In this document: positions 6,311-14,666 of the stretch, one piece after another
Numbering within the stretch: the first letter of the stretch is position 1
Layout: every line of letters begins with the position of its first letter
The notes under the pieces: model-generated
What the model was told of the DNA's origin: nothing
Databases searched by the model: none
The model's input: the letters and a program-made list of their open reading frames with translations, nothing else
Program-made: the position numbers and the translations under genes
Source: SIG452 sp045638525
GTDB lineage: Bacteria; Bacillota; Clostridia; UMGS1840
Length of the DNA: 64,000 nt
Reading direction: 5' to 3'
NCBI GenBank assembly: GCA_045638525.1
Contig: JAZUBQ010000008.1
Span: forward strand, 1-64,000

Positions 6311-7351
6311 ATGTGTAGAATTCCTGCGAATCGTGTCAGTTTTACATTTACCGCAGAAAATCCCACCGGCGCCCGGAACGGCGGAACCCGTGGAAAAGAC
6401 TGTGAAAAATTAAATCCCCGTTTTATGTTGGAACCGGGGGAAACTATGGCAATCTTGGATACAGATGGCCCCGGTATGATTAACCATATCTGGATTGGTG
6501 GGTTGCTCGGTCACGAATCCATTATCCGTATGTATTGGGACAATGCAGAATATCCCTCTGTGGAAGCACCTGCTTCTGCCTTTTTTGGTTATCCTTATGA
6601 TGATTCCTATGTGAGAGTGGATCGTGACCATAAAATTATCACCTTGAATTCGTCTAAAGTGATGTTGGCACCCACTCGTGGTTACAACTGTTATTGGGAA
6701 ATGCCTTTCAGAAAACATTGCAAAATCACCATCGAAAACCGTGGTACCAGCCCTATCAGCTTGTTCTATGAAGTGGCTGGTTACTATGGTGAAATTCCCG
6801 AAGATGCCGGCTATTTTCACGCAGTATACCGTCAGGAACATCCGGTGCAAAAAGGAAGAGCATACGAAGTTCTGGGCAATGTGGAAGGAAAAGGCTTTTT
6901 TGCAGGAATGTTCTTTGCCGTTGGCGTCAACGGTATGAGCTGGTGCTGGTGCGAAGGGGAACCGAAAATGTATATCGACGGGGAAACCTATCCTTCCATT
7001 AATTATACCGGCACCGAGGACTATTTCTGCGGTTCCTATGCATTCGGGAACGACACCATTCCCGAATGGTATCAGACCTATAGCGGACTGTATGCAGGGT
7101 TATATGCAATTTTAGGGGATACTCGTGAAAAATACAATGTGCAACAGAGATTCCTTCTGTATCGTTGGCACGACAAGGACCCCGTATATTTTGATAAATC
7201 GTTCCGTATGACCATTGATGACGGGGTTTATGCACCGCCCATTCACTCGCCCCGATATGACGATTTTACCTCGGTTGCATTCTATTACCTCACTGAGCCC
7301 AAGGCGTTGCCTTATGAGCTGCCTTGTCATTTTGACTTGCGTATGAGATAA
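6311..7351 (+). CDS. GH172 / DUF2961 family glycoside hydrolase-like protein
   Basis: A 346-residue protein of the DUF2961 family, now glycoside hydrolase family 172 (known members act on difructose dianhydride I, alpha-fructofuranosides or arabinofuranosides). Family features seen are the N-terminal NPTGARNGG, the DTDGPGMINHIWIGG core strand, the YNCYWEMPFRK segment and the NYTGTEDYFCGSY motif at about residue 230-245, which carries a conserved acidic pair. The protein has no signal peptide, so its substrate would be intracellular. The ATG at 6311 follows AAGGAG. A sugar kinase starts 12 nt downstream, so the two probably release and then phosphorylate a sugar. The exact substrate cannot be told. 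Confidence 0.85.
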   Translation: MCRIPANRVSFTFTAENPTGARNGGTRGKDCEKLNPRFMLEPGETMAILDTDGPGMINHIWIGGLLGHESIIRMYWDNAEYPSVEAPASAFFGYPYDDSYVRVDRDHKIITLNSSKVMLAPTRGYNCYWEMPFRKHCKITIENRGTSPISLFYEVAGYYGEIPEDAGYFHAVYRQEHPVQKGRAYEVLGNVEGKGFFAGMFFAVGVNGMSWCWCEGEPKMYIDGETYPSINYTGTEDYFCGSYAFGNDTIPEWYQTYSGLYAGLYAILGDTREKYNVQQRFLLYRWHDKDPVYFDKSFRMTIDDGVYAPPIHSPRYDDFTSVAFYYLTEPKALPYELPCHFDLRMR

Positions 7352-7363
7352 GAAGGAACTACT

Positions 7364-8671
7364 ATGAATAAGATGCAAACTATTGCTGTCGGAATTGATG
7401 TCGGAACCACGACTGTGAGTGGGATTGTATTGGATTCGCAGCGAAAAAAAGTACTGCAGATTTATAATGTGGCAAATGATTCTAAAATTCCTTCTGATGT
7501 TTTGGGCGAATCTATCCAATCGCCGAATCGGATTTTAGAAATTGTTTGGAAATTTTTGAATGATATTTTAGAAAAATATCCGGTTACCTCCATCGGTGTG
7601 ACAGGACAAATGCACGGGATTTTGTTGATTTCTCCAGAAGCAGAGGCGTTGTCTCCCTTATACACCTGGCAGGATATGCAGGCAAGCCTGGGAGAGGATT
7701 CCACTTGTGATAAAATTACACAATCTACGGGATATCGTGTTCCGGCAGGCTATGGCTTGGCTACGTTATATCATCTGATTTTAAACAATAAAGTGCCAAA
7801 AAAACCGTATTTTGTGGGAACCATCATGGATTATATCACGATGAAGCTGACGGGGATTCAGCGTCCCGTGATGCACATTACCAATGCGGCATCCTGGGGA
7901 TTTTTTGATCCTTGTTGCAATAACTTTGATACAGAATCGCTTGAGAAGCTTGGAATTTGTGAAGAAATTTTACCCAGTGTAACTGCAGATAAAACTGTTG
8001 TGGGAGAATTTCAAAAAATTCCGGTAGCCGTTGCTATCGGGGATAATCAGGCGGCATTTATGGGGAGTGCCAGCGATGCAAAACAATCTGTTCTGGTGAA
8101 TATCGGAACGGGAAGTCAGGTTTCGTTGCTATCGAAGGAATCTCCCCTGGAAGAAACATTGCTGATTGAGGCTCGTCCTTTTGACGGAGAACAGTTTTTG
8201 TATAGCGGTTCTTGTCTTTGCGGAGGACGGTCCTATGCGTTGCTGGAAAAATTTTTCCGTCAATTTGCAGTGAAATGCGGTCTGGAAGATAAATCGTATT
8301 ACGATGTGCTGAATTCTCTGGCAGAAGATGGAATCAAAAATAAAAAGGTTGCAGAAATTTTCGCCACCTTTGCCGGCACTCGTGAGAATCCCAACTTGCG
8401 TGGGAAAATTACGAACATCGGAGAAGATAATTTTACGCCCGAAGCCTTTTCGGCAGGGATGCTGTACGGCATGGCAAATGAGTTGTTTTCTTTGTATCAG
8501 AAAATGCCAAACAAACAGGTAACCAAACTGATTGCATCCGGTAACGGTGTCCGAAAAAATCCTGTGTTAAGACAAGTGTTAGAAGATGTTTTCGAGATGA
8601 AACTTGTCATTCCCGAACATACCGAAGAAGCTGCATTCGGTGCGGCTATGTTCGGCTATGAAGCAAAATAA
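7364..8671 (+). CDS. FGGY-family carbohydrate kinase (sedoheptulokinase-like)
   Basis: A 435-residue FGGY kinase. The N-terminal ATP-binding phosphate-1 motif is seen in VGIDVGTTTVSGIVLD (about 8-23) and the catalytic-base region in TGQMHG and TWQDMQ. The second domain shows NIGTGSQVS (phosphate 2) and ASGNGVRKNPVLRQ near the C-terminus (adenosine motif). The sequence looks closest to the sedoheptulokinase-like branch, shorter than xylulokinase or glycerol kinase. It starts 12 nt after the GH172-like gene with an AAGAAGG ribosome site and is followed by a terminator. It would phosphorylate the sugar released by its partner. Confidence 0.85.
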   Translation: MNKMQTIAVGIDVGTTTVSGIVLDSQRKKVLQIYNVANDSKIPSDVLGESIQSPNRILEIVWKFLNDILEKYPVTSIGVTGQMHGILLISPEAEALSPLYTWQDMQASLGEDSTCDKITQSTGYRVPAGYGLATLYHLILNNKVPKKPYFVGTIMDYITMKLTGIQRPVMHITNAASWGFFDPCCNNFDTESLEKLGICEEILPSVTADKTVVGEFQKIPVAVAIGDNQAAFMGSASDAKQSVLVNIGTGSQVSLLSKESPLEETLLIEARPFDGEQFLYSGSCLCGGRSYALLEKFFRQFAVKCGLEDKSYYDVLNSLAEDGIKNKKVAEIFATFAGTRENPNLRGKITNIGEDNFTPEAFSAGMLYGMANELFSLYQKMPNKQVTKLIASGNGVRKNPVLRQVLEDVFEMKLVIPEHTEEAAFGAAMFGYEAK

Positions 8672-8678
8672 ATCGATA

Positions 8679-8722
8679 AAAAGCTGTAATGTATCGACAA
8701 CTGTGGTAATTACAGCTTTTTT
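8679..8722 (+). terminator. Intrinsic terminator after the kinase gene
   Basis: AAAAAGCTGTAAT pairs with ATTACAGCTTTTT around an 18-nt loop, giving an A-stem-T structure just after the kinase stop codon. Confidence 0.75.
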
Positions 8723-8724
8723 AA

Positions 8725-8753
8725 TTGACAAGTTGTTTTTGATATGGTATGAT
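8725..8753 (+). promoter_or_regulatory. SigA promoter of the 8805-12730 gene group
   Basis: TTGACA (8725-8730), 17 bp, TATGAT (8748-8753). It starts right after the terminator of the kinase gene. Confidence 0.8.
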
Positions 8754-8804
8754 GAGGAAGAAAAGGAATTGCAGTTATTATGATTGAATCAAAGGAGAGA
8801 ATCT

Positions 8805-9473
8805 ATGATGATTCGATTATTTTTTCAGGCAGTCGTTAAATTTTTATTGGGATTTATTTTAGTTGGAACCCTCATCTTTTTGCCTGCCGGCAGAATCTTT
8901 GCCAATGGAATTCTTCTTTTAGTGATTTTGTTTGTGCCTATGTTTTTTGCAGGGATTTTGATGCTTGTAAAAAGTCCGTCTCTTTTAAGAAAACGGCTGA
9001 ATCTGAAAGAAAAACAGCCTGAGCAGAAGGTGGTTGTTGCGGTTTCGGGACTGATGTTTTTTGTGGGATTTCTTTTGTCCGGGTTTACGGTTCGTTTTGG
9101 TTGGTATCTGTTGCCAAAATGGGTTTCGGTTGTGGCTTCGGTTATATTTCTGATAGGATACTCTCTATATGCTTTGGTGTTGCGAGAGAATCAGTATGTA
9201 AGCCGTACCGTTGAGATTCAAAAAAATCAGCAGGTAGTTACCACGGGGTTATACGGGGTTGTACGTCATCCGATGTATGCTGCTACGGTGTTGATGTTTT
9301 TGGCAATGCCTTTGATTTTGGGTTCTGTAGTTTCATTTTTTGTGTTTTTTGGGTACCCGTTTCTCATTGCAAAACGCATCGAAAATGAAGAAAAACTCTT
9401 GATAGCGGAACTTCCGGGATATGATATCTATCGGGAAACCGTGAAATATCGGCTGATTCCGTTTCTTTGGTAA
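8805..9473 (+). CDS. Isoprenylcysteine carboxyl methyltransferase-like membrane methyltransferase
   Basis: A 222-residue integral membrane protein with about five hydrophobic helices. The C-terminal part shows the ICMT/PEMT pattern: TTGLYGVVRHPMYAATVL (the 'G.Y...RHP.Y' SAM-binding signature at about residue 145-165) and RIENEEKLL..E.PGYD.Y near the end. In bacteria such proteins methylate small molecules or lipids; the substrate here is unknown. I chose ATG 8805 after AAAGGAGA; a TTG 21 nt upstream lies before the ribosome site. Confidence 0.82.
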   Translation: MMIRLFFQAVVKFLLGFILVGTLIFLPAGRIFANGILLLVILFVPMFFAGILMLVKSPSLLRKRLNLKEKQPEQKVVVAVSGLMFFVGFLLSGFTVRFGWYLLPKWVSVVASVIFLIGYSLYALVLRENQYVSRTVEIQKNQQVVTTGLYGVVRHPMYAATVLMFLAMPLILGSVVSFFVFFGYPFLIAKRIENEEKLLIAELPGYDIYRETVKYRLIPFLW

Positions 9474-9500
9474 AAAAATTAACAAAAGGAGTAGGATGCT

Positions 9501-9854
9501 ATGAAAAAAGCGTTGATTTTGATAGGAATTTCACTGTTTTTATTTTTAGTTTGTCCTTGGCTTACGGTGCTTTTTGCAGGGATGAACGGAATGGCAATTT
9601 GTTTGATTTTGTTTTTTGTCGTAAATCCCTTATTCTTTATTATTGAGGGGATTCTTTGCGGATTTAAACTGAACCGGGAATGGTGGCTTCCTGTGGTATC
9701 GGCGGTTGTCTATCTGTTGTCCACCTGGTTATTATTCGAGATGTTGGAAATGGCTTTCATTATTTATGCAGGTCTTTATTTAGCGGTTGGCGCAGTTGCA
9801 ATGTTTGGTACACATTTTGGCAAAAATATTTCCAACCCACGGGAATTATTGTAG
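9501..9854 (+). CDS. Hypothetical membrane protein
   Basis: A 117-residue protein with about four hydrophobic segments (residues 5-22, 29-50, 57-78 and 84-103). I recognise no family motif. It starts 27 nt after the methyltransferase gene with an AAAAGGAG ribosome site, so it is probably co-transcribed. No catalytic residues can be pointed to. Confidence 0.6.
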   Translation: MKKALILIGISLFLFLVCPWLTVLFAGMNGMAICLILFFVVNPLFFIIEGILCGFKLNREWWLPVVSAVVYLLSTWLLFEMLEMAFIIYAGLYLAVGAVAMFGTHFGKNISNPRELL

Positions 9855-9938
9855 GGAACTTTTTATCTTCTCTGGTGTCGAATGAGAAAAGAAATTCAGT
9901 GTAGGTTGCATATTCTAAAATCAAGTAGGAGAATTTAA

Positions 9939-10589
9939 ATGAAAAAATTATTGTTGTTATTGTTGGCACTGATACTTTGCTTAACAGCTTGTCAATCAAA
10001 GGAAGAAACTTTGGATGAAACAGCGGAAGAACCCCAACTTACGCAGGAAGAAATCGTTAATTATATGTCGTTAACTTATGTAAATGGTGCATCCACCGAG
10101 TCAAATTATCCTGTGGAATCTCAGATTGTTTTGCCTGAGAGAACCTTTTTGTTTGAAGATGTGGTTTCCAATCCGGCAGAACATTTGGTTTATGCATATT
10201 TTTATGCGGCAGGCACCGGTGATTACGAATATCTGGTGAATCACACAGTAGGCTCCAATTTCAAACGGGCATTGCAGACTTATGTGGATTATGATGCAAA
10301 CGGCTTGTTTTATGAAAAAGTAATCCTTCATGATATGGAAATTGTTCCCATTGAAGATTTTTTTGGTTTTCATTACGCATTTTGTGAAGATGTGGCAACT
10401 TTAGCAGGTTCTTACGGTCTTTCGGAGTATACTGTGGTAAAAGCCAATGCAAGTTTTTGGTATAATGAGGCATATCGTTTGATGGATTCTGCGTTGACAG
10501 AAGATCAGGTTGTTCGCTACTTTTTGGTAGGTCGTACGGACGGCGATTATTTCCTTGTGGAGCTGTATGGAGAGGATTATGTAAAATAG
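9939..10589 (+). CDS. Hypothetical lipoprotein
   Basis: A 216-residue protein with a lipoprotein signal peptide: MKK start, Leu-rich core and lipobox L-T-A-C at about residues 15-18. The mature part is acidic near the N-terminus (ETLDETAEEP) and otherwise globular, rich in Tyr and Phe. I recognise no family. The ATG follows AGTAGGAG. It is 28 nt upstream of an SLH/peptidase gene, which suggests an envelope role. Confidence 0.7.
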   Translation: MKKLLLLLLALILCLTACQSKEETLDETAEEPQLTQEEIVNYMSLTYVNGASTESNYPVESQIVLPERTFLFEDVVSNPAEHLVYAYFYAAGTGDYEYLVNHTVGSNFKRALQTYVDYDANGLFYEKVILHDMEIVPIEDFFGFHYAFCEDVATLAGSYGLSEYTVVKANASFWYNEAYRLMDSALTEDQVVRYFLVGRTDGDYFLVELYGEDYVK

Positions 10590-10617
10590 AGAAATAACCA
10601 AAAAAAGGGGGATTGGC

Positions 10618-11994
10618 ATGAAACGAAACTTACGGATATTTGTGCTCTGCTTTTTGGCTTTTGTTTTAGGAAGCCATATGGTTGAGGCATCTTACAGCAC
10701 CTGGGCAGAGGATGTTTTGCTTCAGGCGAAAAATAGTGGCGTGTTAATGGGAAGCGGTTTTGTGGATTACAGAGAAACCATGCCCAGAGGAGAACTTGCT
10801 TCTGTTTTGGTTCGTGCCTATGAAAATATCACCGGAACCAAAATTTCAAAAGGAAAACCTTCTTATTTTTCCGATGCTTCCTATGAGGCAGATTTTTTGT
10901 TTGAGTTGGGTGTTATGAATGGTGTGGGTGATGGAAAATTTTCTCCCGATACCCCTGTTACCAGAGAGCAAATTGCTAAAATTATTATACTGATGCAATC
11001 GGTTTATGAAAAAACAGAAATTTCTTTACCGGATTTCTATGACACAACGCAGTTAACCGATTTTGCAACCATTTCCGATTGGGCAAAGCCGTATGTGGCA
11101 AAAGCTTATAATGACGGTGTGATAACCGGTTATGAAGACGGAAGCTTCCGTCCCCGGAAAACCGTTTCCCGGGAAGAAGCTATCACGCTTTTGGTGCGTT
11201 CTTTACCACTTGATGCAGCAGGTGCTTTTTCGGAGCTTAACAGCGAACTTTTCTGGAATCTGGAGCGAAATCTCCAAACAGGAGAGTTGACTGTCAGCTG
11301 GAGTCGTTTGGCACCGGGAACCGAATATGTTCTGAGTGTTACCGAACAGCGAAATTCCCGTTATGAGGGCGATATCCCGCCTAACGGCCCCAATGTGTAT
11401 CACTATGTGGATCAGTATGATCATAAATTGTATTTGTATCCCAATCGTACCTACCAATTTTCCTTATCTGCTAACGGAAAAACTCTGGAAAAAAGTGTCT
11501 ATATCCCGAAAATACACACTGAAGTAATGGATGAAATTACAGCCGGTTTACCGCAAACCAAAGAGGAAGCAGATGCTATGCAAACTACCGTTACGGTTCC
11601 TGTCTGGAAAATGAAAGCTGACGGCAGTAAGTATGAATCTTCTGTGCAGTTGACGGTTCATTCACAAATTGCCGACAAGGTAGAACTGGTATTTTTGGAA
11701 ATCTTTCACGGAGAAGAAAAATTTCCTGTGAAAGATGCTGGTGCTTATTCTTGGCGTGGCGGACGCAGTGAACATAACAGCGGTACTGCCATTGATTTGA
11801 ACTACAATGAAAACTATTGTGTCTATAAAGACGGCACCGTTATCGGTGAATGTTGGAAACCTTATGAAAATCCATATTCCGTAACCCCCTATGGTGACGT
11901 GGTCAATGCGTTTGAAAAATATGGATTTACCTGGGGTGGTGATGCTTGGTCTAACCCCAAAGACTATATGCATTTTTCTTATCTTGGAACCTAA
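10618..11994 (+). CDS. SLH-domain M15 family D-Ala-D-Ala carboxypeptidase
   Basis: A 458-residue exported protein. After a signal peptide (about 1-24) come three S-layer homology repeats over about residues 25-200 (for example GVGDGKFSPDTPVTREQIAK and ITGYEDGSFRPRKTVSREE). A linker region with a possible fibronectin-like segment (about 205-300) follows. The C-terminal domain (about 325-458) is an M15/VanY-type zinc peptidase: SEHNSGTAIDLN at about 382-393 supplies the His and Asp ligands, and DYMHFS near 448-453 supplies the last His. It likely trims peptidoglycan stem peptides while held on secondary wall polymer by the SLH repeats. It sits between a lipoprotein gene and a membrane-anchored gene. 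Confidence 0.88.
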   Translation: MKRNLRIFVLCFLAFVLGSHMVEASYSTWAEDVLLQAKNSGVLMGSGFVDYRETMPRGELASVLVRAYENITGTKISKGKPSYFSDASYEADFLFELGVMNGVGDGKFSPDTPVTREQIAKIIILMQSVYEKTEISLPDFYDTTQLTDFATISDWAKPYVAKAYNDGVITGYEDGSFRPRKTVSREEAITLLVRSLPLDAAGAFSELNSELFWNLERNLQTGELTVSWSRLAPGTEYVLSVTEQRNSRYEGDIPPNGPNVYHYVDQYDHKLYLYPNRTYQFSLSANGKTLEKSVYIPKIHTEVMDEITAGLPQTKEEADAMQTTVTVPVWKMKADGSKYESSVQLTVHSQIADKVELVFLEIFHGEEKFPVKDAGAYSWRGGRSEHNSGTAIDLNYNENYCVYKDGTVIGECWKPYENPYSVTPYGDVVNAFEKYGFTWGGDAWSNPKDYMHFSYLGT

Positions 11995-12007
11995 AAAGGA
12001 GCGTTTT

Positions 12008-12730
12008 ATGAAGCGAAAAACAGCAGTTTTGCTTTTGATTTTTTTCGTGTTTTCTGCGGTGGTTGTCGGGGTTGCCTATTGGCAATGGAACAACATCACC
12101 GCCATTCGGTATGCAATCACCTATACACCCGAAAAACGACAGGAAATTCAAAAGAAAACCGAGCAGGTTATGGAGCAAATTGCAAAGCAGTATCCCGCTG
12201 TTGATTTTTCCAAGTTGCCCGATGAAGGTGTGACGATGCTGATACAAGGAGAATTGGCGGAGGAGGTAGCAGTAGCAGTTCTTACCGGGCAGATTCCCTG
12301 GGAGGAAGCCAAACTGCAACCTATGGAATTGCCTGAAACCATCCAGCCGATTGAAAAGGTGACAGCAACTGAGGTTACAGAGCAGACTCAGGAGTTTTCC
12401 GATTCCGTTTCCGGGGTAGACTCGATTCTTGCTCGTATTTATGTGCTTCGTTCCGGCTACACCGGAAAAATTGAGGGACTGGTAAATCAGGCACTTTCCG
12501 ATTATCGGTCAAAAAAAGGAACCAAACGGGAGTTGATGGCACAATATCTCAAACGAGGAAACGCCTTAGAAGGCGAGTGTGACAGACAGATGGAAGCGTT
12601 GCTTACGGAACTGTCTGCTGAATTGAATCGAACCGGAGGGGATATCACATTGGTTGGTCAGATTCGTTCTGTTTATCAGCAAGAAAAAAGTATAAAAAAA
12701 GCAGAACTGATTGGAAGATATCAAAAATAA
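12008..12730 (+). CDS. Hypothetical membrane-anchored protein
   Basis: A 240-residue protein with one N-terminal membrane segment (about 5-25) and a Glu/Gln/Lys-rich extracellular part with helical, partly coiled-coil character. No known domain is recognised. I chose ATG 12008 because AAAAGGAG lies 6 nt before it; an upstream in-frame start would overlap the peptidase gene by about 100 bp. It lies 13 nt after the SLH/M15 gene, so it may act with that peptidase. A terminator follows. Confidence 0.65.
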   Translation: MKRKTAVLLLIFFVFSAVVVGVAYWQWNNITAIRYAITYTPEKRQEIQKKTEQVMEQIAKQYPAVDFSKLPDEGVTMLIQGELAEEVAVAVLTGQIPWEEAKLQPMELPETIQPIEKVTATEVTEQTQEFSDSVSGVDSILARIYVLRSGYTGKIEGLVNQALSDYRSKKGTKRELMAQYLKRGNALEGECDRQMEALLTELSAELNRTGGDITLVGQIRSVYQQEKSIKKAELIGRYQK

Positions 12731-12734
12731 TTCA

Positions 12735-12782
12735 TAAAAAAGAGAAAGTTTTGAAAAATGAAAAAGCTTTCTCTTTTTTTAT
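12735..12782 (+). terminator. Intrinsic terminator
   Basis: AAAAAAGAGAAAG and CTTTCTCTTTTTTT form a stem around an A-rich loop, right after the 12008-12730 gene. Confidence 0.8.
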
Positions 12783-12846
12783 GGTGAAAAATGTTAAAAA
12801 AAGAAAAAAATTCGTGGAAAATCTCATAGAAAATCCCCAAAAACTA

Positions 12847-12875
12847 TTGCTATTTCAAAGTTGGTGTGTTATAAT
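12847..12875 (+). promoter_or_regulatory. SigA promoter of the surface-polysaccharide locus
   Basis: TTGCTA (12847-12852), 17 bp, TATAAT (12870-12875). It lies 56 bp before the first gene of an 18-kb same-strand locus in which I see no equally strong second promoter. Confidence 0.75.
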
Positions 12876-12931
12876 ATTGTAGTTAAATTATATCTTTTTT
12901 TGGTTTTAAAACCTGTTGGAGGTGTGTTTCC

Positions 12932-14035
12932 ATGGGGGAAAGAATTTTTTTATCCTCACCGCATATGTGCGGAAAAGAAATGGAATATGTGAACGAAGCA
13001 TTTGAAACCAACTGGATTGCTCCTTTGGGGAAAAATGTGACTGAATTTGAAAATGAGATGTGCAAAAAAACAGGTGCCAATCAAGCCATTGCCATGTCGG
13101 CCGGTACGGCAGCATTACATATGGCGCTTCGCTATCTGGGTGTTGGCAGAGGGGATGTGGTGTTTTGTACCTCAATGACCTTTGCAGCCAGTTGTAATCC
13201 CATTGTTTATGAAGGCGGTACTCCCGTGTTTATCGACAGTGAACCCGACAGTTGGAATATGTCGCCGGTTGCGTTGGAAAAAGCTTTCCGGAAATATCCC
13301 AATCCCAAAGCCATTGTGGTTGTGAATTTATACGGTCAGTCTGCCGATTATGACCAAATTTTAAAAATTGCCAACGAACATAATGTTCCCGTTGTGGAAG
13401 ATGCGGCAGAGAGCCTGGGTGCCACCTACAAAGGGAAAATGACCGGTACCATTGGTGATTTTGGGGTATTGTCGTTTAACGGTAATAAAATTATCACCAC
13501 TTCGGGTGGTGGAATGCTTCTTTGTAAAACCAAAGAAGAAAAAGAAAAAATTGTAAAATGGATTACCCAGTCTCGTGACCCGGCTCGTCATTATCAGCAT
13601 ACAGAGCTTGGCTTTAATTACAGAATGTCCAACATTTGTGCCGGAATCGGCCGTGGTCAGTTGACTGCTTTGGACGAGCGTGTGGCAAAGAAAACCGAGA
13701 TTTTTCATACTTATCAAGAAGCGTTTTCAGCATTACCGGTGGATATGATGCCTGTGTGTGACTATGGGGTTCCCAATTTCTGGCTTTCTTGTATGACTGT
13801 TCGGGGAATGGATCCCGTGAAGCTGATGGAAGCACTGGAAGCAGAAAACATTGAGTCTCGTCCCATTTGGAAACCCATGCATCTGCAACCCTTCTATCAG
13901 GATTGTGACTATTTTATGCACGATGGTGATGTTTCCAAAGAAATTTTTGAAACGGGAATCTGTTTGCCTTCCGATACCAAAATGACCGAAGAAGAGCAGA
14001 ATCGCGTTATCCAGATTATCAAAGCTCAATTCTAA
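12932..14035 (+). CDS. DegT/DnrJ/EryC1/StrS aminotransferase (PglE-like)
   Basis: A 367-residue PLP-dependent sugar aminotransferase of the kind that converts a UDP-4-keto-6-deoxy-HexNAc into the 4-amino sugar. Family marks are SAGTAALHMAL (phosphate contact), VEDAAESLGA (Asp pairing with the PLP ring) and SFNGNKIITTSGGGM, with the Schiff-base Lys near residue 188. It opens the polysaccharide locus and is followed within about 600 bp by a PglC-like transferase and a PglD-like acetyltransferase, so UDP-di-N-acetylbacillosamine synthesis is likely. The matching 4,6-dehydratase (PglF) is not in this window. The ATG follows GGAGG. Confidence 0.88.
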   Translation: MGERIFLSSPHMCGKEMEYVNEAFETNWIAPLGKNVTEFENEMCKKTGANQAIAMSAGTAALHMALRYLGVGRGDVVFCTSMTFAASCNPIVYEGGTPVFIDSEPDSWNMSPVALEKAFRKYPNPKAIVVVNLYGQSADYDQILKIANEHNVPVVEDAAESLGATYKGKMTGTIGDFGVLSFNGNKIITTSGGGMLLCKTKEEKEKIVKWITQSRDPARHYQHTELGFNYRMSNICAGIGRGQLTALDERVAKKTEIFHTYQEAFSALPVDMMPVCDYGVPNFWLSCMTVRGMDPVKLMEALEAENIESRPIWKPMHLQPFYQDCDYFMHDGDVSKEIFETGICLPSDTKMTEEEQNRVIQIIKAQF

Positions 14036-14048
14036 AAGGAGTAAAAAA

Positions 14049-14666
14049 ATGTATCGTAAATTCGGAAAACGATTTTTGGATATCATTTGTTCTTTGTTGG
14101 CACTTGTGGTGTTTTGCTGGTTATACCTCATTGTTGCGTTACTGGTGGCAATCTTTTTGGGAAGACCGGTGTTCTTTACACAAGAGCGTCCCGGCAAAGA
14201 TGAAAAAATATTTAAACTCTATAAATTCCGCACCATGACCGACAAACGGGACGAAAATGGAAATCTGCTTCCCGATGAGGTGCGTTTGACCAAATTCGGA
14301 AAGTTTCTTCGTGCCACCAGTTTGGATGAGCTTCCCGAAGCCATCAATATTTTAAAAGGGGATATGTCTATCATCGGTCCAAGACCGCTTTTGGTGCAGT
14401 ATCTGCCGTTATACAACGAAGAACAAAAGCATCGTCACGATGTTCGCCCCGGTCTTTCGGGTTTGGCGCAGGTGAACGGCAGAAACGCCATCACTTGGGA
14501 AGAAAAGTTTCAACTGGATGTGGAATATGTCAGAAACATCACCTTTTTTGGAGATGTGAAAATCATTTTTCTGACTGTATGGAAAGCCTTTGCAAAGCAG
14601 GAAGGCATCAATCAGGACGGGGCTGCTACGATGGAGCCTTTTAAAGGAAGTAAACAAGATGCATAA
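14049..14666 (+). CDS. Undecaprenyl-phosphate phosphosugar transferase (PglC-like initiating enzyme)
   Basis: A 205-residue sugar transferase that moves a phospho-sugar from UDP-sugar onto undecaprenyl phosphate, the first membrane step of glycan assembly. One N-terminal membrane helix (about 10-37) is followed by the catalytic domain: ERPGKDEKIFKLYKFRTM, DELPEAINILKGDMS (the Asp-Glu pair) and IIGPRPLL. The size matches the short PglC type rather than the long WcaJ type with extra helices. It starts 13 nt after the aminotransferase gene and overlaps the next gene by 8 nt. Confidence 0.9.
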   Translation: MYRKFGKRFLDIICSLLALVVFCWLYLIVALLVAIFLGRPVFFTQERPGKDEKIFKLYKFRTMTDKRDENGNLLPDEVRLTKFGKFLRATSLDELPEAINILKGDMSIIGPRPLLVQYLPLYNEEQKHRHDVRPGLSGLAQVNGRNAITWEEKFQLDVEYVRNITFFGDVKIIFLTVWKAFAKQEGINQDGAATMEPFKGSKQDA

